Part shown: in pieces, positions 1 to 11,429 of the stretch
Layout of the letters: the number at the start of each line of letters is the position of its first letter
Position numbering within the stretch: position 1 is the stretch's first letter
Translations under genes and position numbers: made by a program
Notes under the pieces: model-generated
Told to the model about the DNA's origin: nothing
Database searches by the model: none
Seen by the model: only the letters and a program-made list of their open reading frames with translations
Source of the DNA: Thalassolituus sp.
GTDB taxonomy: Bacteria; Pseudomonadota; Gammaproteobacteria; Pseudomonadales; Oceanobacteraceae
Assembly: GCA_006212115.1 (NCBI GenBank)
Contig: PDUK01000012.1
Span: 1-55,739 of the forward strand
Length of the DNA stretch: 55,739 nt
Reading direction: 5' to 3'

Positions 1-515
1 TCTGCGCCACAGACATCACGGATCAGAGCAACTTCTCGAGCTGAACAGACAACTCCATCCAAGCCAGACGATTGTGTAAGTTTCGCTAAACGCTCGACTT
101 GCTTTATCGGCTCAACATCCAAGCCGATACCGGCGAGATCACGCTGCTCCATTGAGGTCAGCACGGTCACGCCAATTAGCAGAGGCTGATGAGATTTCTT
201 CTCAAGTTCATTACGAGCGGCCTCCATCATGCGCTGCCCACCCGAGGCATGGACATTCACCATCCACACACCAAGATCAGCTGCAACGCCAACGGCCTTC
301 GCACAGGTATTGGGAATATCATGGAACTTGAGATCGAGAAATACTTCGTAGTTTCGCTTATGAAGTTCCTCAAGAATGGCAGGGCCAGTCGCAGTGTATA
401 GTTCCTTACCGACTTTCAGACGGCACAGTGATGGATCAAGCTGGTCTGCCATGGCAATCGCTTGTTGCATATTGGGAAAATCGAGAGCAACAACGATAGG
501 GGAATTAGTGGTCAT
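1..515 (-). CDS. pyrF: Orotidine 5'-phosphate decarboxylase (3' part cut by window edge)
   Basis: Catalyses the last step of de novo UMP synthesis, decarboxylating OMP in the cytoplasm. Reading back from the ATG at 515, the protein begins [13 protein letters not shown] and carries the signature [10 protein letters not shown], the catalytic Asp-Lys-Asp region of this family. About 171 residues are visible; the C-terminus lies before base 1. The start codon shares bases with the lapB stop (ATGA overlap, 512–515), so translation is probably coupled. The lapB–pyrF pairing is also seen in Escherichia coli. I recognise the family with near certainty. Confidence 0.96.
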   Translation of the reverse strand, partial: MTTNSPIVVALDFPNMQQAIAMADQLDPSLCRLKVGKELYTATGPAILEELHKRNYEVFLDLKFHDIPNTCAKAVGVAADLGVWMVNVHASGGQRMMEAARNELEKKSHQPLLIGVTVLTSMEQRDLAGIGLDVEPIKQVERLAKLTQSSGLDGVVCSAREVALIRDVCGA

Positions 516-1705
516 AGTTCTGGCTTTTGGTGTACTGGCTGTGGAACGAAAGCCTTGATAGTTGCCCAATCTTTACAGCTTGGACAGCGCCAGTGGGGTT
601 CCTTTGCCTTAAATCCGCAACTGGAGCAAACGAACTTAGGTTCGGATGCCACGATGCCGCGCAGGATATCATAGAGCTGTAACAACTGCGACTTATCCAG
701 CTGCTGCCGATGACTCAGGACCACTTCGGCTAAAGCCAAAAAACCTTGGTTGGAGGGGCGCCTTTTCAGCTCTAGCAGTAGCTCGCTGACCGCACTTTCA
801 GGTAATGCCTCACTCCCCTCAACGTTCATCGATGCCACCAATGCAGGAACATAGCCAGTCTTAATCCAATGCTCCGTTAAATGCTGCTTCAGCCCTGAGT
901 AATCACTACTGTATTTGAACGCAGCGCTGAGTTTTTCTACCACGCTAAGAACACTACTTTCATCTACTTCTGCCGCCTTCAGGTAACAGCGAATAGCTTC
1001 CCGATACTCATTCTGGCTGTAAGCGAGATCTCCCAGAACGATATGCGCTCGTGCACAGCCGCTATCGATCTTAAGTGCTTGCTTGCACAACTTCTGTACC
1101 GTCAAAAAGTCGGATTGACGTACCGCGTGCTCTGCTTGCTCGCAGGCAGCGTGCGCCACCCTGCGACTTAGTCGGCTGCCTTGTGGGAGCATTCTCTCAC
1201 GATACAAATCGATAATATTCTGCCACTCCCCCTCCTCTTCGAGGAGCTCGATCAACAAAAGTGCTGCCTTATCACGGTTGTGCCCTTTTGCCTCTAGCAA
1301 ATCCCTTAATATGCGCTCCGCGCGATCCAGAAGCCCCGCAGAAGAATAGTCACATGCCAATTCAAACTGAATTGCATATAAGGCACTACGCTCAAGGTCT
1401 GCTCGAGCAAATAGTTTCTGATGAAGGTGCATTGCCCGATCTAGCTCGCCTTTGTCGCGGAGGCTTTTACCTAGCTTGAGCAGCAGGTCAATAGAATCGT
1501 CATCTAACTGGTCTATCTTAAGCAGGTTCTCGAGTGCAGAATCATTACTTTCGGCAAGGAGGAAATCCACAGAAGGAATCCAGTCTGGATAATCCTGCTT
1601 CTTGGATTGCTGTGCGTAGCGGTATCCGAGCGTCCAACCGAGAGCAACAGCGGCAAGCAGAAGGACATAGAGTATGGCGGTGTCGAACAGTTCAGCTGAC
1701 AACAT
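512..1705 (-). CDS. lapB: LPS assembly regulator LapB (YciM), TPR and zinc-ribbon protein
   Basis: Inner-membrane-anchored adaptor that, in E. coli, helps FtsH degrade LpxC and so sets lipopolysaccharide synthesis. The 397-residue protein has one N-terminal membrane helix (about residues 9–28), a cytoplasmic array of tetratricopeptide repeats, and a C-terminal rubredoxin-like zinc ribbon with Cys360, Cys363, Cys374 and Cys377. Length matches the family (about 390). It starts 35 bases after ihfB ends and overlaps pyrF by four bases. The small membrane gene lapA, which usually precedes lapB, is not present here; only 35 bases separate ihfB and lapB. Confidence 0.94.
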   Translation of the reverse strand: MLSAELFDTAILYVLLLAAVALGWTLGYRYAQQSKKQDYPDWIPSVDFLLAESNDSALENLLKIDQLDDDSIDLLLKLGKSLRDKGELDRAMHLHQKLFARADLERSALYAIQFELACDYSSAGLLDRAERILRDLLEAKGHNRDKAALLLIELLEEEGEWQNIIDLYRERMLPQGSRLSRRVAHAACEQAEHAVRQSDFLTVQKLCKQALKIDSGCARAHIVLGDLAYSQNEYREAIRCYLKAAEVDESSVLSVVEKLSAAFKYSSDYSGLKQHLTEHWIKTGYVPALVASMNVEGSEALPESAVSELLLELKRRPSNQGFLALAEVVLSHRQQLDKSQLLQLYDILRGIVASEPKFVCSSCGFKAKEPHWRCPSCKDWATIKAFVPQPVHQKPEL

Positions 1706-1740
1706 GTGAGGATGTTACTTCTTGCAGAGGCGGGATGACA

Positions 1741-2031
1741 TCAGGCAGTCATACTATCATTTACCTGATCACGTAATTCCTTGCCGGGTTTAAAGTGCGG
1801 AACAAACTTACCCTGCAATTCAACCGTCTCTCCGGTTTTAGGGTTACGGCCAGTTCGCGGCGCACGATAGTGCAACGAGAAACTACCAAACCCTCTGATT
1901 TCTATTCGATCACCCGTCGATAGTGTCTGCGACATGTGGTCCAGCAAGGTTTTGACTGCAAGCTCAACGTCTTTCGCAGATAACTGCGGCTGACGACTGA
2001 CAATCTTCTCGATCAACTCGGATTTCGTCAC
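1741..2031 (-). CDS. ihfB: Integration host factor beta subunit
   Basis: DNA-bending nucleoid protein that works as a heterodimer with IHF alpha in replication, recombination and sigma-54 transcription. The 96-residue product has the HU/IHF fold with the beta-arm region GRNPKTGE around residues 63–70 and starts [10 protein letters not shown] as expected for IhfB. The start codon is GTG, supported by a strong AAGGAGGG ribosome site about nine bases upstream. It lies downstream of rpsA, as in most gammaproteobacteria, but has its own candidate promoter after the rpsA terminator. The nearby sigma-54 site at 17989 is the kind of promoter that may use IHF. Confidence 0.97.
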   Translation of the reverse strand: MTKSELIEKIVSRQPQLSAKDVELAVKTLLDHMSQTLSTGDRIEIRGFGSFSLHYRAPRTGRNPKTGETVELQGKFVPHFKPGKELRDQVNDSMTA

Positions 2032-2076
2032 TGCATTCCCTCCTTGAGAACGAAGCTTTTAGATAATTCCAGTTAA

Positions 2077-2105
2077 ATCATGCAGTTAGCAGTTGAAATT
2101 TGCAA
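2077..2105 (-). promoter_or_regulatory. Candidate sigma-70 promoter for ihfB
   Basis: On the minus strand there is a TTGCAA hexamer (2100–2105), a 17-base spacer, and CATGAT (2077–2082). It lies between the rpsA terminator and the ihfB start, where E. coli also has an ihfB promoter. The match is partial (about 4 of 6 in each box), so this is a candidate only. Confidence 0.45.
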
Positions 2106-2156
2106 GAGACCAAGACTAAGAATTAGCCAATTGTGCGCATTCCATAACAATCAGGC

Positions 2157-2182
2157 ATAAAAAAACCCGCCGAAGCGGGTTT
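2157..2182 (-). terminator. Rho-independent terminator of rpsA
   Basis: A perfect 8-bp stem (AAACCCGC/GCGGGTTT, arms 2163–2170 and 2175–2182) with a TTCG tetraloop on the minus strand is followed by a run of T. It sits 18 bases after the rpsA stop codon and separates rpsA from ihfB. Confidence 0.9.
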
Positions 2183-2200
2183 CTTTGCTCACACTAAGGA

Positions 2201-3889
2201 TTATTCCTTACCGCGGAGCTGCTCTTTCAGCAGGTCACCAATAGTGGTAGGACCTGTCATTTCAGCTTCTGCTTTCGCACGCTGCTCTTTCAGAGCTTCT
2301 TTATCAGCAACCTGATCTTTTGCTTTCACAGACAGGCTGATGGTGCGGTTCTTACGATCAACAGAAGTAATCGCCGCTTCGATGCTGTCGCCTTCATTCA
2401 GAACGTTACGAGCATCTTCTACTTTGTCCTGGCTGATCTCTGAAGCACGCAGAGTCGCTTCAACACCTTCAGCGATTTCTACAGTGGCTGCTTTCGCGTC
2501 AACAGCAATCACTTTACCAGTGACAACAGTGCCTTTGTCGTTTTCAGCAACAAACTCAGAGAATGGATCGCTTTCGAGCTGCTTCACGCCCAGTGAGATA
2601 CGCTCACGCTCTGGGTCGATAGACAGGATAACGGTTTCCAGCTCGTCACCTTTCTTGTAGTTACGAACCGCGTCTTCGCCGTTATCGTTCCAAGAGATGT
2701 CAGACAAGTGAACCAGACCGTCAATACCGCCGTCCAGACCGATGAAGATACCGAAGTCAGTGATTGACTTGATCTTACCAGCGATCTTGTCGCCTTTATT
2801 GAACTGAGTACCGAATGCTTCCCATGGGTTCATGGTGCACTGTTTGATACCCAGAGAGATACGACGACGTTCTTCGTCGATATCCAGAATCATCACTTCC
2901 ACTTCGTCGCCAACTTGTACGACTTTGCTTGGGTGGATGTTCTTGTTAGTCCAATCCATTTCAGAAACGTGAACCAGACCTTCAACACCTTCTTCCAGCT
3001 CAGCGAAGCAGCCGTAGTCAGTCAGGTTAGTAATAGTAACACGTGCTTTCACGCGAGCATTCTCTGGGTAGCGCTCGTTGATGCTTACCCATGGATCGTC
3101 ACCCAGCTGCTTCAGACCCAGTGATACGCGGTTACGCTCACGGTCGAATTTCAGAACTTTAACATCGATCTCGTCACCAACAGCAACGATTTCGCTTGGG
3201 TGCTTGATGCGCTTCCACGCCATGTCAGTAATGTGCAGCAGGCCGTCAACACCGCCCAGATCTACGAATGCACCGTAGTCGGTCAGGTTCTTAACGATAC
3301 CCTTAACAGACTGACCTTCCTGCAGGTTAGCCAGCAGCTCTTCACGTTCCTGGCTGTTCGCAGCTTCCAGAACGGCACGACGAGAAACAACCACGTTGTT
3401 ACGCTTAGCATCGAGCTTGATTACTTTGAATTCGAGTTCCTTGCCTTCCAGATGCGCGGTGTCGCGTACTGGACGAACGTCAACCAGCGAGCCTGGCAGG
3501 AACGCACGGATGTTCTTCAGTTCAACAGTGAAGCCACCCTTAACTTTACCGTTAATAACACCGGTAACCATTTCATCAGCTTCGAAGGCTTTTTCCAGCT
3601 CTTTCCAGCTTTCAGCGCGTTTCGCTTTTTCACGAGACAGTTTGGTTTCACCGAAGCCATCTTCTACAGCTTCCAGTGAGACGAAAGTTTCGTCGCCAAC
3701 AGCAACCTCTAATTCGCCTTTTTCGTTCAGGAACTGGCTGCGTGGAATAACCGCTTCTGACTTCAGGCCAGAGTTAACCGTTACCCAGTCGCTGTCGATA
3801 TCAACAACGGTACCGGCAACGATGGAACCCGGTTGCATGTCCAGTTCTTTTAGGGATTCTTCAAATAGATCAGCAAAGCTTTCGCTCAT
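2201..3889 (-). CDS. rpsA: 30S ribosomal protein S1
   Basis: RNA-binding ribosomal protein that unwinds and delivers mRNA to the 30S subunit. The 562-residue product shows six tandem S1 (OB-fold) domains; repeats 3–6 are easily seen from recurring patterns such as [22 protein letters not shown] and [11 protein letters not shown], each followed by a Leu-His-x-Ser/Thr-Asp/Glu block. Length is close to E. coli S1 (557). The start [12 protein letters not shown] matches the family. A leader of about 137 bases separates it from cmk and contains an imperfect inverted repeat near 3942–3961; in E. coli the rpsA leader mediates autoregulation, but I cannot show that here. Confidence 0.98.
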   Translation of the reverse strand: MSESFADLFEESLKELDMQPGSIVAGTVVDIDSDWVTVNSGLKSEAVIPRSQFLNEKGELEVAVGDETFVSLEAVEDGFGETKLSREKAKRAESWKELEKAFEADEMVTGVINGKVKGGFTVELKNIRAFLPGSLVDVRPVRDTAHLEGKELEFKVIKLDAKRNNVVVSRRAVLEAANSQEREELLANLQEGQSVKGIVKNLTDYGAFVDLGGVDGLLHITDMAWKRIKHPSEIVAVGDEIDVKVLKFDRERNRVSLGLKQLGDDPWVSINERYPENARVKARVTITNLTDYGCFAELEEGVEGLVHVSEMDWTNKNIHPSKVVQVGDEVEVMILDIDEERRRISLGIKQCTMNPWEAFGTQFNKGDKIAGKIKSITDFGIFIGLDGGIDGLVHLSDISWNDNGEDAVRNYKKGDELETVILSIDPERERISLGVKQLESDPFSEFVAENDKGTVVTGKVIAVDAKAATVEIAEGVEATLRASEISQDKVEDARNVLNEGDSIEAAITSVDRKNRTISLSVKAKDQVADKEALKEQRAKAEAEMTGPTTIGDLLKEQLRGKE

Positions 3890-4026
3890 GTATACACCTG
3901 TCTCATAAAACGCGCTGCTATACGCAGATCGCGCTGACCAGACTGCCAGTCATCTGGGGTTAGTTAGTAATAAAACTCTCCGCACCGACTTCTGTTGAGA
4001 AGCTGGCAGATGCAAAGGTTTTAATC

Positions 4027-4716
4027 TCAGATCAGTCCTGCTTGGCGGACAAGCAACAGGATCTTCTCGCGAACCTCTTCAATGGAAAGAGAGGTACTAT
4101 CGATCACGGTTGCATCAGTCGCTGGGCGTAATGGCGCAACAGCTCGGTTGCTGTCTCGTTCATCACGAACCCGGATGTCTTCGATAAGGGCGGGCAAACT
4201 AGCATTTATGCCCTTTTCAGTCAACTGCTTATAGCGGCGCTGACCGCGCTCCTCGGCGGAGGCGGTCAGGAACACTTTAATCTGTGCATCAGTAAACACG
4301 ACCGTCCCCATATCACGGCCATCAGCAATCAAGCCCGGCGCCTGGCGGAAGTCGCGCTGACGCTGTAACAACGCCTCACGCACTTTCGGCAACGCAGCAA
4401 CCTGTGATGCCAGGCTGCCCACTTCCTCCGTACGAATGGTCGTCGTCACATCGTCACCTTCTAAAATGACCTGAACACCACTACTCGTCGGGATAAAACG
4501 CACATCCAGATTAGCTGCAACCGCGGCAACCGCGACTTCATCATCTAGCGCAATGCCTTTGCGATCAGAGGCCAAGCCCGTGATGCGATACAAGGCACCA
4601 CTGTCCAACAGGTGCCAGTTCAATGCCTCGGCAAGAATCGCGCAGACGGTACCTTTGCCCGCGCCCGATGGGCCATCAACCGTAATTACTACTGGTAACG
4701 CCTGTGAATTACTCAC
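4027..4716 (-). CDS. cmk: Cytidylate kinase
   Basis: Phosphorylates CMP and dCMP to the diphosphates using ATP. The P-loop [10 protein letters not shown] lies near the N-terminus and the protein keeps the family's GRDMGTVVF and RDxRDxxR-type segments (residues GRDMG and [10 protein letters not shown]). I chose the GTG at 4716, which yields 229 residues beginning [10 protein letters not shown] (E. coli Cmk has 227); an AAGGTGG site precedes it. Upstream in-frame sequence to 4848 overlaps aroA and looks like an antisense-style extension, so it is excluded. The start overlaps the aroA stop by eight bases, which indicates coupling. Confidence 0.95.
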   Translation of the reverse strand: MSNSQALPVVITVDGPSGAGKGTVCAILAEALNWHLLDSGALYRITGLASDRKGIALDDEVAVAAVAANLDVRFIPTSSGVQVILEGDDVTTTIRTEEVGSLASQVAALPKVREALLQRQRDFRQAPGLIADGRDMGTVVFTDAQIKVFLTASAEERGQRRYKQLTEKGINASLPALIEDIRVRDERDSNRAVAPLRPATDATVIDSTSLSIEEVREKILLLVRQAGLI

Positions 4717-6949
4717 TGTCACCACCTTCAACCACCAACTCCAGCCCGGCCGTGGTCGACAGCTCAACAAAACTCGGGAAAGACGTCGCCACATTGGCAC
4801 AGTCACGCACCACAATTGGCGCGGAACCACGCAGAGATGCCATAGCAAAACTCATTGCAATGCGGTGGTCATGTTGGCTGTCGATTTCACCGCCACCAAA
4901 ACTGCCTTCCGCACCAAAGCCCTGAATCACGGCACCGTCATCCGTGCCCACGGCGTTCACTCCGAGAGTCACCAAACCATCCACCATGGCCTGAATGCGG
5001 TCACTTTCTTTCACGCGCAGCTCTTCGGCACCGGTCAGCACGGTTTCGCCGTCGGCACAGGCAGCAGCAATAAAGATCGCCGGGAACTCATCAATCGCCA
5101 GCGGCACCTGATCTTCAGGAATATGTATGCCTTTCAACTGAGCCGCACGTACACGAATATCCGCGACCGGCTCACCGCCCACTTCACGTTCATTCAGTAC
5201 CTCAATGTTGCCGCCCATCGCCCGCAGGATGTTAATAACACCAATGCGGGTCGGGTTAATGCCTACGTGCTCAAGAGTAATGTCTGAACCCGGCATGATG
5301 CTGGCACCAACCATAAAGAAGGCCGCAGAAGAGATATCAGAGGGCACGTCAATTTCAGTGGCGGTCAGTTCGCCGCCAGAGCGCAGAGTGACTTTATTTC
5401 CTTCTACAGTGACGTCGTAACCGAAACCCCGCAGCATACGCTCAGTGTGATCCCGCGTCGGCGCAGGTTCTGTTACTGAGGTTTCGCCATCGGCATACAA
5501 GCCGGCAAGCAACACACAGCTTTTTACCTGAGCACTGGCCATCGGCAGGTCGTAATGAATGCCTTTCAACGCGCTGCCGCCTTTCACTTTCAACGGTGGA
5601 CGACCGGCCTCAGCGGTGTCGACGATGGCGCCCATGAGCGCCAAGGGATCCGCCACACGCCCCATGGGTCGTTTAGACAACGACTCATCGCCGGTCATTT
5701 CCACGTCAAACGCCTGACCCGCCATTAAACCCGCCAGCAAGCGCATTGAGGTACCGGAGTTACCCAGATACAGCGCATTCGGTGGCGCCTGTAGGCCGTG
5801 TAGCCCAACACCATGGATAGTCACACGACCGCGATGCGGCCCTTCAATCACCACCCCCATGTCACGGAACGCCTGCAAAGTAGCCAGGCTATCTTCACCC
5901 TCAAGGAAGCCAGTCACTTCGGTCGTACCGTTTGCCAGTGAGCCCAGCATAATGGAACGATGAGAAATGGATTTATCACCCGGAACACGGAAGCTGCCGG
6001 ACAGCGCCTTACCGGGATTCGCAATGTAAGAAATAGAAGCGGTTTTCATAGGTTCAACATAGGCCCGACGGGCAAGTATCTTAGAAAAATGGTCTCTGGC
6101 CGATTTCGCCCGGGTCAACACCCCCATCACGGTGGTGCTGTCGCCCTGCTCAATGGCCGCACGTAAAAACGCCAGATCATGACTGAACAGATCCAGCGTT
6201 TTCAGAATTTGGTCTTTGTTGGCGCCAAAGATATCGCGCCACATAACAGGGCTACTGGCGGCAATGCGCGTGAAGTCACGGAAGCCACCGGCAGCGTAGT
6301 TAAAAATTTCTTTGTTTTCGTGGCTGTTCGCCAAAGTATCAACCAAGGAGTACGCCAACAGATGAGGCAAGTGGCTGGTCGCGGCCAGCACTTCATCGTG
6401 ATGATCCACCGACATGTGTTCAATGTCCGCACCCACCGCTGACCAGGCATCGCGCACTAAGGCCAACGCATTCCGCGACGTGTGTGCTTCTGGAGTGATG
6501 ATCACCTTATGACGCACGTACAGGTTTTCATCGGCGGCCATCACCCCACTGCGCTCAGAACCGGCAATAGGATGGCCCAGCACAAAACGATCAAATTCAG
6601 GGCCAAACGCCGCAGCAGCATCGCGGGCCACTGAGCCTTTCACAGAACCAACGTCCGTGATCACGGTATGTGCGGCAATATGTTCCCGAATACTCTCGAG
6701 TACCGGGCGCATGGCCATAATAGGCACAGATACAATCACCAGATCGACATCAGCCACGACCTCAGCGATATTCTCGCTGTAGTGATCAATCAATCCTTCA
6801 GACAGCGCCAGCTGCATTGAATCCAGATTGCGATCGTAACCGCGCACGTCATTCACACAACCACGCACACGCAACCCTTTGATCCAGGAGCAACCAATCA
6901 ACCCCAGACCAATGACAGCAACGCGAGGAATCACCACACGCTTGCTCAA
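4709..6949 (-). CDS. tyrA-aroA: Fused prephenate dehydrogenase / EPSP synthase (TyrA-AroA)
   Basis: Bifunctional aromatic-pathway enzyme. Residues 1 to about 300 form a prephenate dehydrogenase with the NAD-binding GLGLIG (14–19) and a conserved HPIAGSE block near 126–132. From Met301 onward, about 446 residues form 5-enolpyruvylshikimate-3-phosphate synthase, with GDKSISHR near 324–331, LGNSGTSMR, and the C-terminal RVKESDRI motif. There is no stop between the two, so this is a real fusion, known from Pseudomonas and relatives. It overlaps hisC by four bases (ATGA) and cmk by eight. The fusion links the last shared step before chorismate with the tyrosine branch. Confidence 0.96.
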   Translation of the reverse strand: MSKRVVIPRVAVIGLGLIGCSWIKGLRVRGCVNDVRGYDRNLDSMQLALSEGLIDHYSENIAEVVADVDLVIVSVPIMAMRPVLESIREHIAAHTVITDVGSVKGSVARDAAAAFGPEFDRFVLGHPIAGSERSGVMAADENLYVRHKVIITPEAHTSRNALALVRDAWSAVGADIEHMSVDHHDEVLAATSHLPHLLAYSLVDTLANSHENKEIFNYAAGGFRDFTRIAASSPVMWRDIFGANKDQILKTLDLFSHDLAFLRAAIEQGDSTTVMGVLTRAKSARDHFSKILARRAYVEPMKTASISYIANPGKALSGSFRVPGDKSISHRSIMLGSLANGTTEVTGFLEGEDSLATLQAFRDMGVVIEGPHRGRVTIHGVGLHGLQAPPNALYLGNSGTSMRLLAGLMAGQAFDVEMTGDESLSKRPMGRVADPLALMGAIVDTAEAGRPPLKVKGGSALKGIHYDLPMASAQVKSCVLLAGLYADGETSVTEPAPTRDHTERMLRGFGYDVTVEGNKVTLRSGGELTATEIDVPSDISSAAFFMVGASIMPGSDITLEHVGINPTRIGVINILRAMGGNIEVLNEREVGGEPVADIRVRAAQLKGIHIPEDQVPLAIDEFPAIFIAAACADGETVLTGAEELRVKESDRIQAMVDGLVTLGVNAVGTDDGAVIQGFGAEGSFGGGEIDSQHDHRIAMSFAMASLRGSAPIVVRDCANVATSFPSFVELSTTAGLELVVEGGDSE

Positions 6950-8058
6950 GACAGTACCGTCTTCAGTGCGGCAATAAAGGCCTTGTTTTCTGCCTCAGTA
7001 CCAATGGACACGCGCAGATACTCTGGCATCTCATAGTTTGCCACCGGACGAACAATCACGCCCTCGCGCAGCAAGCCGTTGTACACGTCCATCGCATTGA
7101 CGCCATCCGGCACTTTAAAGCTGATAAAATTACCCACCGACGGAATAAACGCCAACTCCAGTGCGTCAAACTCAGCGGTCAGGTACGCCATACCAGTATC
7201 GTTAAGCGCGATGCTTTCTTTGACGTACTCCTCATCAAGGAGAGTCGCATTGGCGGCAGCCAGTGCAAAAGAATCCACGTTAAACGGAGGTCGAACACGA
7301 TTCATCAGATCCGCCAGCTCTGGGCTGGACACACCATAGCCCACACGCAATGACGCCAGCCCGTACGCTTTCGAGAAAGTCCGGGTCACGACCAAGTTCG
7401 GATAATCCTTTAACAGACTGATGCCGTCCGGGTAATCGGCTTCATGCACGTATTCGAAATACGCTTCATCAAGCAGCACAATCACATGCGCAGGTACGGC
7501 ATTCAGAAAACTTACCAGCTCATCGCGGGTGTTCCAGGTGCCGGTTGGGTTATTTGGATTGGTCACAAACACAATGCGAGTACGATCAGTAATGGCGGCA
7601 GCCATCGCCTCAAGATCGTGGCCATACTCTTTAGCTGGGGTCACAATGCTTTCTGCGCCCACCATTTTGGCGACCAGCCCATAGATTGCGAATGCGTGTT
7701 GAGAAAAGACCACGTTATCGCCGTCGTTCACAAACACCCGCACGATAAAATCGAGAATGTCACTTGAGCCATTGCCCAAAGTAATCTGCTCAGGAGTAAT
7801 CGACAGCTTTTCGCTTAGGGTCTTTTTCAGTACGAAACCGGCGCCATCTGGGTAGCGAGTCAGGTCGGCCAATTCGGCCTTAATCGCCTCCAGCGCTTTT
7901 GGGCTTGGGCCCAATGGATTTTCGTTACTGGCGAGTTTTACGATGTCGGCTTCATTGAGACCAAGCTCTCGCGCCAACTCATCAATCGGCTTGCCCGGCT
8001 GGTAAGGTCGCAGTGAGCGAACGCCTTCAACCGCCAACTCAGAAAAATTTACAGCCAC
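6946..8058 (-). CDS. hisC: Histidinol-phosphate / aromatic aminotransferase (HisC family)
   Basis: PLP-dependent class-I/II aminotransferase of 370 residues. Seen: the N-terminal LASNENPLGPSP, the NPNNPTGT block (168–174), DEAYFEY near 197–203, and the PLP lysine Lys230 in TFSKAYG. In Pseudomonas the copy at this operon position (hisC2) sits among aromatic genes, and neighbours pheA and tyrA make a role in phenylalanine and tyrosine transamination likely alongside histidine synthesis. Which substrate dominates cannot be read from sequence. Confidence 0.94.
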   Translation of the reverse strand: MAVNFSELAVEGVRSLRPYQPGKPIDELARELGLNEADIVKLASNENPLGPSPKALEAIKAELADLTRYPDGAGFVLKKTLSEKLSITPEQITLGNGSSDILDFIVRVFVNDGDNVVFSQHAFAIYGLVAKMVGAESIVTPAKEYGHDLEAMAAAITDRTRIVFVTNPNNPTGTWNTRDELVSFLNAVPAHVIVLLDEAYFEYVHEADYPDGISLLKDYPNLVVTRTFSKAYGLASLRVGYGVSSPELADLMNRVRPPFNVDSFALAAANATLLDEEYVKESIALNDTGMAYLTAEFDALELAFIPSVGNFISFKVPDGVNAMDVYNGLLREGVIVRPVANYEMPEYLRVSIGTEAENKAFIAALKTVLS

Positions 8059-8086
8059 TGTTTATAACCTCTATCAGAAAACGCAA

Positions 8087-9181
8087 TCAGAGCACGGCAC
8101 GAGGGTAAGAACCCAGCACTTTGTAATCGACGGCAATATCCTGCAGTTTTTTCAGTACCGCAGAGGCTGCGTCGTCTTCGCAGTGGCCTTCAAAATCAAT
8201 AAAGAAAATATAATTCCAGGTGCCCGATGGGTCTGGACGGGTTTCAATCCGGGTCAGGTTAACGCCTGCCTCGTGGAACGGCGCCAACACCTGATACAGA
8301 GAGCCCGGCTGATGGCGGTTAGAGACCATGATCGAGGTTTTGTCTTCGCCACTTGGGCCCGTCTCCTGACGGCCAATGATCAAAAAGCGCGTCGTGTTAT
8401 CCGGGCGATCTTCAATGTTGGCATTACGCACCGTCAGGTTGTAAAGCTCAGCGGCCGCTTCACCGGCAATGGCCGCTGCGCCCTCTTCTGCCGCAGCACG
8501 ACGTGCCGCTTCCGCATTGGAATTTACAGCAATACGCTCCACATTGGCTGGGAAGTTCTGATCCAACCAACGACGACACTGACCCAACGACTGAGCATGC
8601 GAATAAATACGGTCAATTTCCTGATCATCGCTTTTGATCAGCAGATGGTGATGAATACGTAACGTCACCTCACCGCAGATATGCAGATTAGAGTCGTAGA
8701 AGCTATCAAGGGTATGCGTGACCACGCCTTCCGTCGAATTCTCAACCGGAACCACACCGTAATGAGCCGCGCCACTGGCGACTTCACGGAACACATCCGC
8801 AATGGACACCTGACCCTGGCAATTTACCGCGTGGCCAAAATGTTTAACCGCTGCCTGCTGAGTGAAGGTACCTTCCGGGCCTAAGTAAGCCACCTGAAGT
8901 GGCTCTTCAAGCGCCAGACACTGCGACATGATTTCACGGAACAGTCGTGCCATCGACTCACCCGGCAGCGGGCCTTCGTTGCGTTCCATCACCCGACGCA
9001 GCACCTGTGCCTCACGCTCAGGACGGTAGAACACCACTTTTTCACCCGGCGCCGCGTACTTTTGTTTTACGTCGGCAACGTTCTGGGCGCACTGGGCACG
9101 CTGATTAATCAGTTCCTGAATCTGCTTATCCAGCGAATCAATTTGCTGACGCAGCTGATCCAGTTCCTGTGCTTCACTCAT
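8087..9181 (-). CDS. pheA: Bifunctional chorismate mutase / prephenate dehydratase (P-protein)
   Basis: Converts chorismate to prephenate and then phenylpyruvate for phenylalanine. Three domains can be followed in 364 residues: an AroQ-type helical chorismate mutase (about 1–85), a prephenate dehydratase domain beginning LQVAYLGPEGTFTQQA and holding the catalytic TTRF motif (in DNTTRFLIIG), and a C-terminal ACT domain with SLYQVLAPF and the IETRP variant of the phenylalanine-binding ESRP motif. The ACT domain implies feedback inhibition by phenylalanine. It follows serC by 11 bases and precedes hisC by 28. Confidence 0.96.
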   Translation of the reverse strand: MSEAQELDQLRQQIDSLDKQIQELINQRAQCAQNVADVKQKYAAPGEKVVFYRPEREAQVLRRVMERNEGPLPGESMARLFREIMSQCLALEEPLQVAYLGPEGTFTQQAAVKHFGHAVNCQGQVSIADVFREVASGAAHYGVVPVENSTEGVVTHTLDSFYDSNLHICGEVTLRIHHHLLIKSDDQEIDRIYSHAQSLGQCRRWLDQNFPANVERIAVNSNAEAARRAAAEEGAAAIAGEAAAELYNLTVRNANIEDRPDNTTRFLIIGRQETGPSGEDKTSIMVSNRHQPGSLYQVLAPFHEAGVNLTRIETRPDPSGTWNYIFFIDFEGHCEDDAASAVLKKLQDIAVDYKVLGSYPRAVL

Positions 9182-9192
9182 GATAAACCCTG

Positions 9193-10275
9193 TTAACCGT
9201 GACGTTTCGCGAAGTCCGCCATGAATGCAATCAGGGCATCCACACCGTCTTCCGGTACTGCATTATAAATACTGGCGCGCATACCACCGACACTGCGATG
9301 GCCCGCTAGGTTCATTAGCCCTGCCTGCTCACTTTCTGCCAGGAAGGTTTTATCCAGAGCAGCATCTGCCAGTGTAAAAGGTACGTTCATGCGAGAGCGG
9401 TTATTTTTCGCTACCGGGTTCGCATAAAAATCGTTGGTATCGATAAAGCCGTACAGTTTTTCGGCTTTGCGACGGTTCAGCTCCGCCATCGGCTCAACAC
9501 CGCCCTGCTCTTTCAGCCACTCAAACACCAGCCCCGCCAGATACCAGCTGTACGTCGGCGGCGTGTTGTACATCGAGCCGTTGTCCGCAGCGACCTTGTA
9601 GTCGAACATGGTTGGCGTACCTGCGATGGTATTGCCCAACAGATCTTCACGAACAATCACCACGCACAAACCGGCCGGACCAATATTTTTCTGTGCGCCG
9701 GCGTAAATCAGGCCGAATTTAGAGACATCGATGGCCTCGGATAAAATCGAAGAGGAATAGTCCGCTACCAACGGAACATCACCTGTATCCGGCACATAAT
9801 CGAACTCCACACCGCCGATGGTCTCGTTTGGTGTGTAATGCACGTACGCTGCATCCGGGCTCAGGTTCAGCTCTGCCTGTGATGGCGCAGAGGTAAAGTT
9901 ATTACCCTCCGAAGAAGCCGCAACATTCACCTCGCAGAAGCGCTTTGCCTCTTTGATGGCTTTGGTCGACCACTGCCCGGTATTGATGTAATCAGCTTTC
10001 GAACCACCACGTAGCAGGTTCATCGGAATCATTGTGAACTGACTGCTGGCACCGCCCTGCATAAACAAGACTTTGTAGTTTTCAGGGATGCCCATCAGGT
10101 CGCGAAGGTCCTGCTCGGCCTTCTCTGCCACACCCACAAATTCTTTGCTGCGATGGCTCATTTCCATGATCGACATGCCCGTGCCGTGCCAATCAGCAAG
10201 CTCACCACCCGCGCGTTCCAGCACGGCCGTTGGCAGAGCGGCTGGCCCTGCACAGAAATTAAAAATTCGACTCAT
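9193..10275 (-). CDS. serC: Phosphoserine aminotransferase
   Basis: PLP enzyme that makes 3-phosphoserine, and also serves the pyridoxal phosphate pathway in many bacteria. The 360-residue protein opens [15 protein letters not shown], has the HRSKEF motif near 41–46, and Lys196 in [11 protein letters not shown] is the PLP lysine. Length is standard (E. coli 362). The start codon overlaps the wzz stop (ATGA), so serC is probably transcribed through wzz from the gyrA promoter. Confidence 0.97.
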   Translation of the reverse strand: MSRIFNFCAGPAALPTAVLERAGGELADWHGTGMSIMEMSHRSKEFVGVAEKAEQDLRDLMGIPENYKVLFMQGGASSQFTMIPMNLLRGGSKADYINTGQWSTKAIKEAKRFCEVNVAASSEGNNFTSAPSQAELNLSPDAAYVHYTPNETIGGVEFDYVPDTGDVPLVADYSSSILSEAIDVSKFGLIYAGAQKNIGPAGLCVVIVREDLLGNTIAGTPTMFDYKVAADNGSMYNTPPTYSWYLAGLVFEWLKEQGGVEPMAELNRRKAEKLYGFIDTNDFYANPVAKNNRSRMNVPFTLADAALDKTFLAESEQAGLMNLAGHRSVGGMRASIYNAVPEDGVDALIAFMADFAKRHG

Positions 10276-11429
10276 AGTAATGAATTGACCTTTTTGTAAC
10301 GCTCTGAACGTCTGAGATGACGGCTTGAAGCGGCGGCAAGTAAAGCAGCAAGAATACCCATCATCACACCGCTAACACCACCTAAGGCTATAATCAACAA
10401 CTTCCTCGGTTTAACTGGTTCAAGTGGTAACAAAGCCGGCTGGTCGACTTCAACCAATTGAGCCGAATCCCAATTCACTTCAACCGCTCTGAGTGAATCA
10501 AGATAGCCGGTTATTAAAGTTAAGCCATCAATGAAGATATCCTCAGACTCCCTACTCGCACGTGCCTTCAATTGTTCTGCCTCTCTCCTCAAGGCCATTT
10601 CCCCCATCATGTAAAGGGGTGGCTCACTGCTGACAACGACATCGTTGGTATTGTAGAAAGGCTTACTCTGTTTAATGCTTGAAGCCACACTGGCAGCTTC
10701 CTCAAGCACTGCAATACGTCGAGCTTTTTCAGTCTTATATTGAGTGCGAAAATTTGCAGCACGGGTTTCATTCAGATCAATTTGAGCCTGCAACTTACGC
10801 TCGAACTCATCCTTAACCCGGGCTTGATGGGTCGCAAGAGCGTACACGAGATACGCATTCAAAATATCACGAGCCAGCTCAGGATCTTCAGACAATTTGA
10901 ATGTTACCTTTATGTAGGTATCAAGACTTCCTTTTCCCTTTGCATCTTCAAACGAAAAACGCGCTAGGAAACCGGAAAGATTCTGCTCTTCCGTCAGGTT
11001 TGGCGAGGAAACCAAGGATTTGAGTCTATCGTCGCTCTCGTTAAGAAGTTTGAGATAAAAACTACGACGTACAGAAGCTGATCGCAGCACCGAGCGAGCA
11101 CCAAGAAAGGCACTCTCGGTATCAAGCTCGAACACAGCAGTATCTGTCATGATCACAGGCGAGTCGCCATCTTCACCAGCACTGGACGATAGTGCAAGTG
11201 TGCTCATCAGTACCGGCTGATTAAAGGGCAAAAGCTCCGAAGGGGAAACGTCTGTAATAATTGCATCCGTCTTGAACTCAGGTGTTGCCGTAAATGCATA
11301 CACGAAAGCAAGTAGCACAACTGCGACCATGGTACCCAGCATCCAATACCATTTGTCCTTGATATCATCAACGAGATCAAAAATATCTATATCATCGTCG
11401 TGAGACACACTAACTGGCTGCTCAGCCAT
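10272..11429 (-). CDS. wzz: Wzz-family polysaccharide chain-length determinant
   Basis: Inner-membrane polysaccharide co-polymerase that sets the modal length of O-antigen chains. The 385-residue protein shows the Wzz layout: an acidic N-terminal tail with [13 protein letters not shown], a first membrane helix (about 29–48), a large periplasmic part rich in helical coiled-coil sequence (about 180–260), a proline-rich stretch before the second helix (PLEPVKPRK), a second membrane helix (about 343–366) and a basic cytoplasmic tail. It is joined to gyrA by TAATG and to serC by ATGA. That location, apart from any O-antigen genes, is unusual. The subfamily (Wzz versus another polysaccharide co-polymerase) is not certain. 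Confidence 0.82.
   Translation of the reverse strand: MAEQPVSVSHDDDIDIFDLVDDIKDKWYWMLGTMVAVVLLAFVYAFTATPEFKTDAIITDVSPSELLPFNQPVLMSTLALSSSAGEDGDSPVIMTDTAVFELDTESAFLGARSVLRSASVRRSFYLKLLNESDDRLKSLVSSPNLTEEQNLSGFLARFSFEDAKGKGSLDTYIKVTFKLSEDPELARDILNAYLVYALATHQARVKDEFERKLQAQIDLNETRAANFRTQYKTEKARRIAVLEEAASVASSIKQSKPFYNTNDVVVSSEPPLYMMGEMALRREAEQLKARASRESEDIFIDGLTLITGYLDSLRAVEVNWDSAQLVEVDQPALLPLEPVKPRKLLIIALGGVSGVMMGILAALLAAASSRHLRRSERYKKVNSLL

Noticed and set aside
3890-4026. An autoregulatory S1 leader structure before rpsA
   Set aside because: Only an imperfect inverted repeat (near 3942–3961) is visible; without covariation I would not call it.
4553-5287. A 244-codon plus-strand frame across cmk and tyrA-aroA
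   Set aside because: It is antisense to two well-supported genes and has no ribosome site or known similarity.
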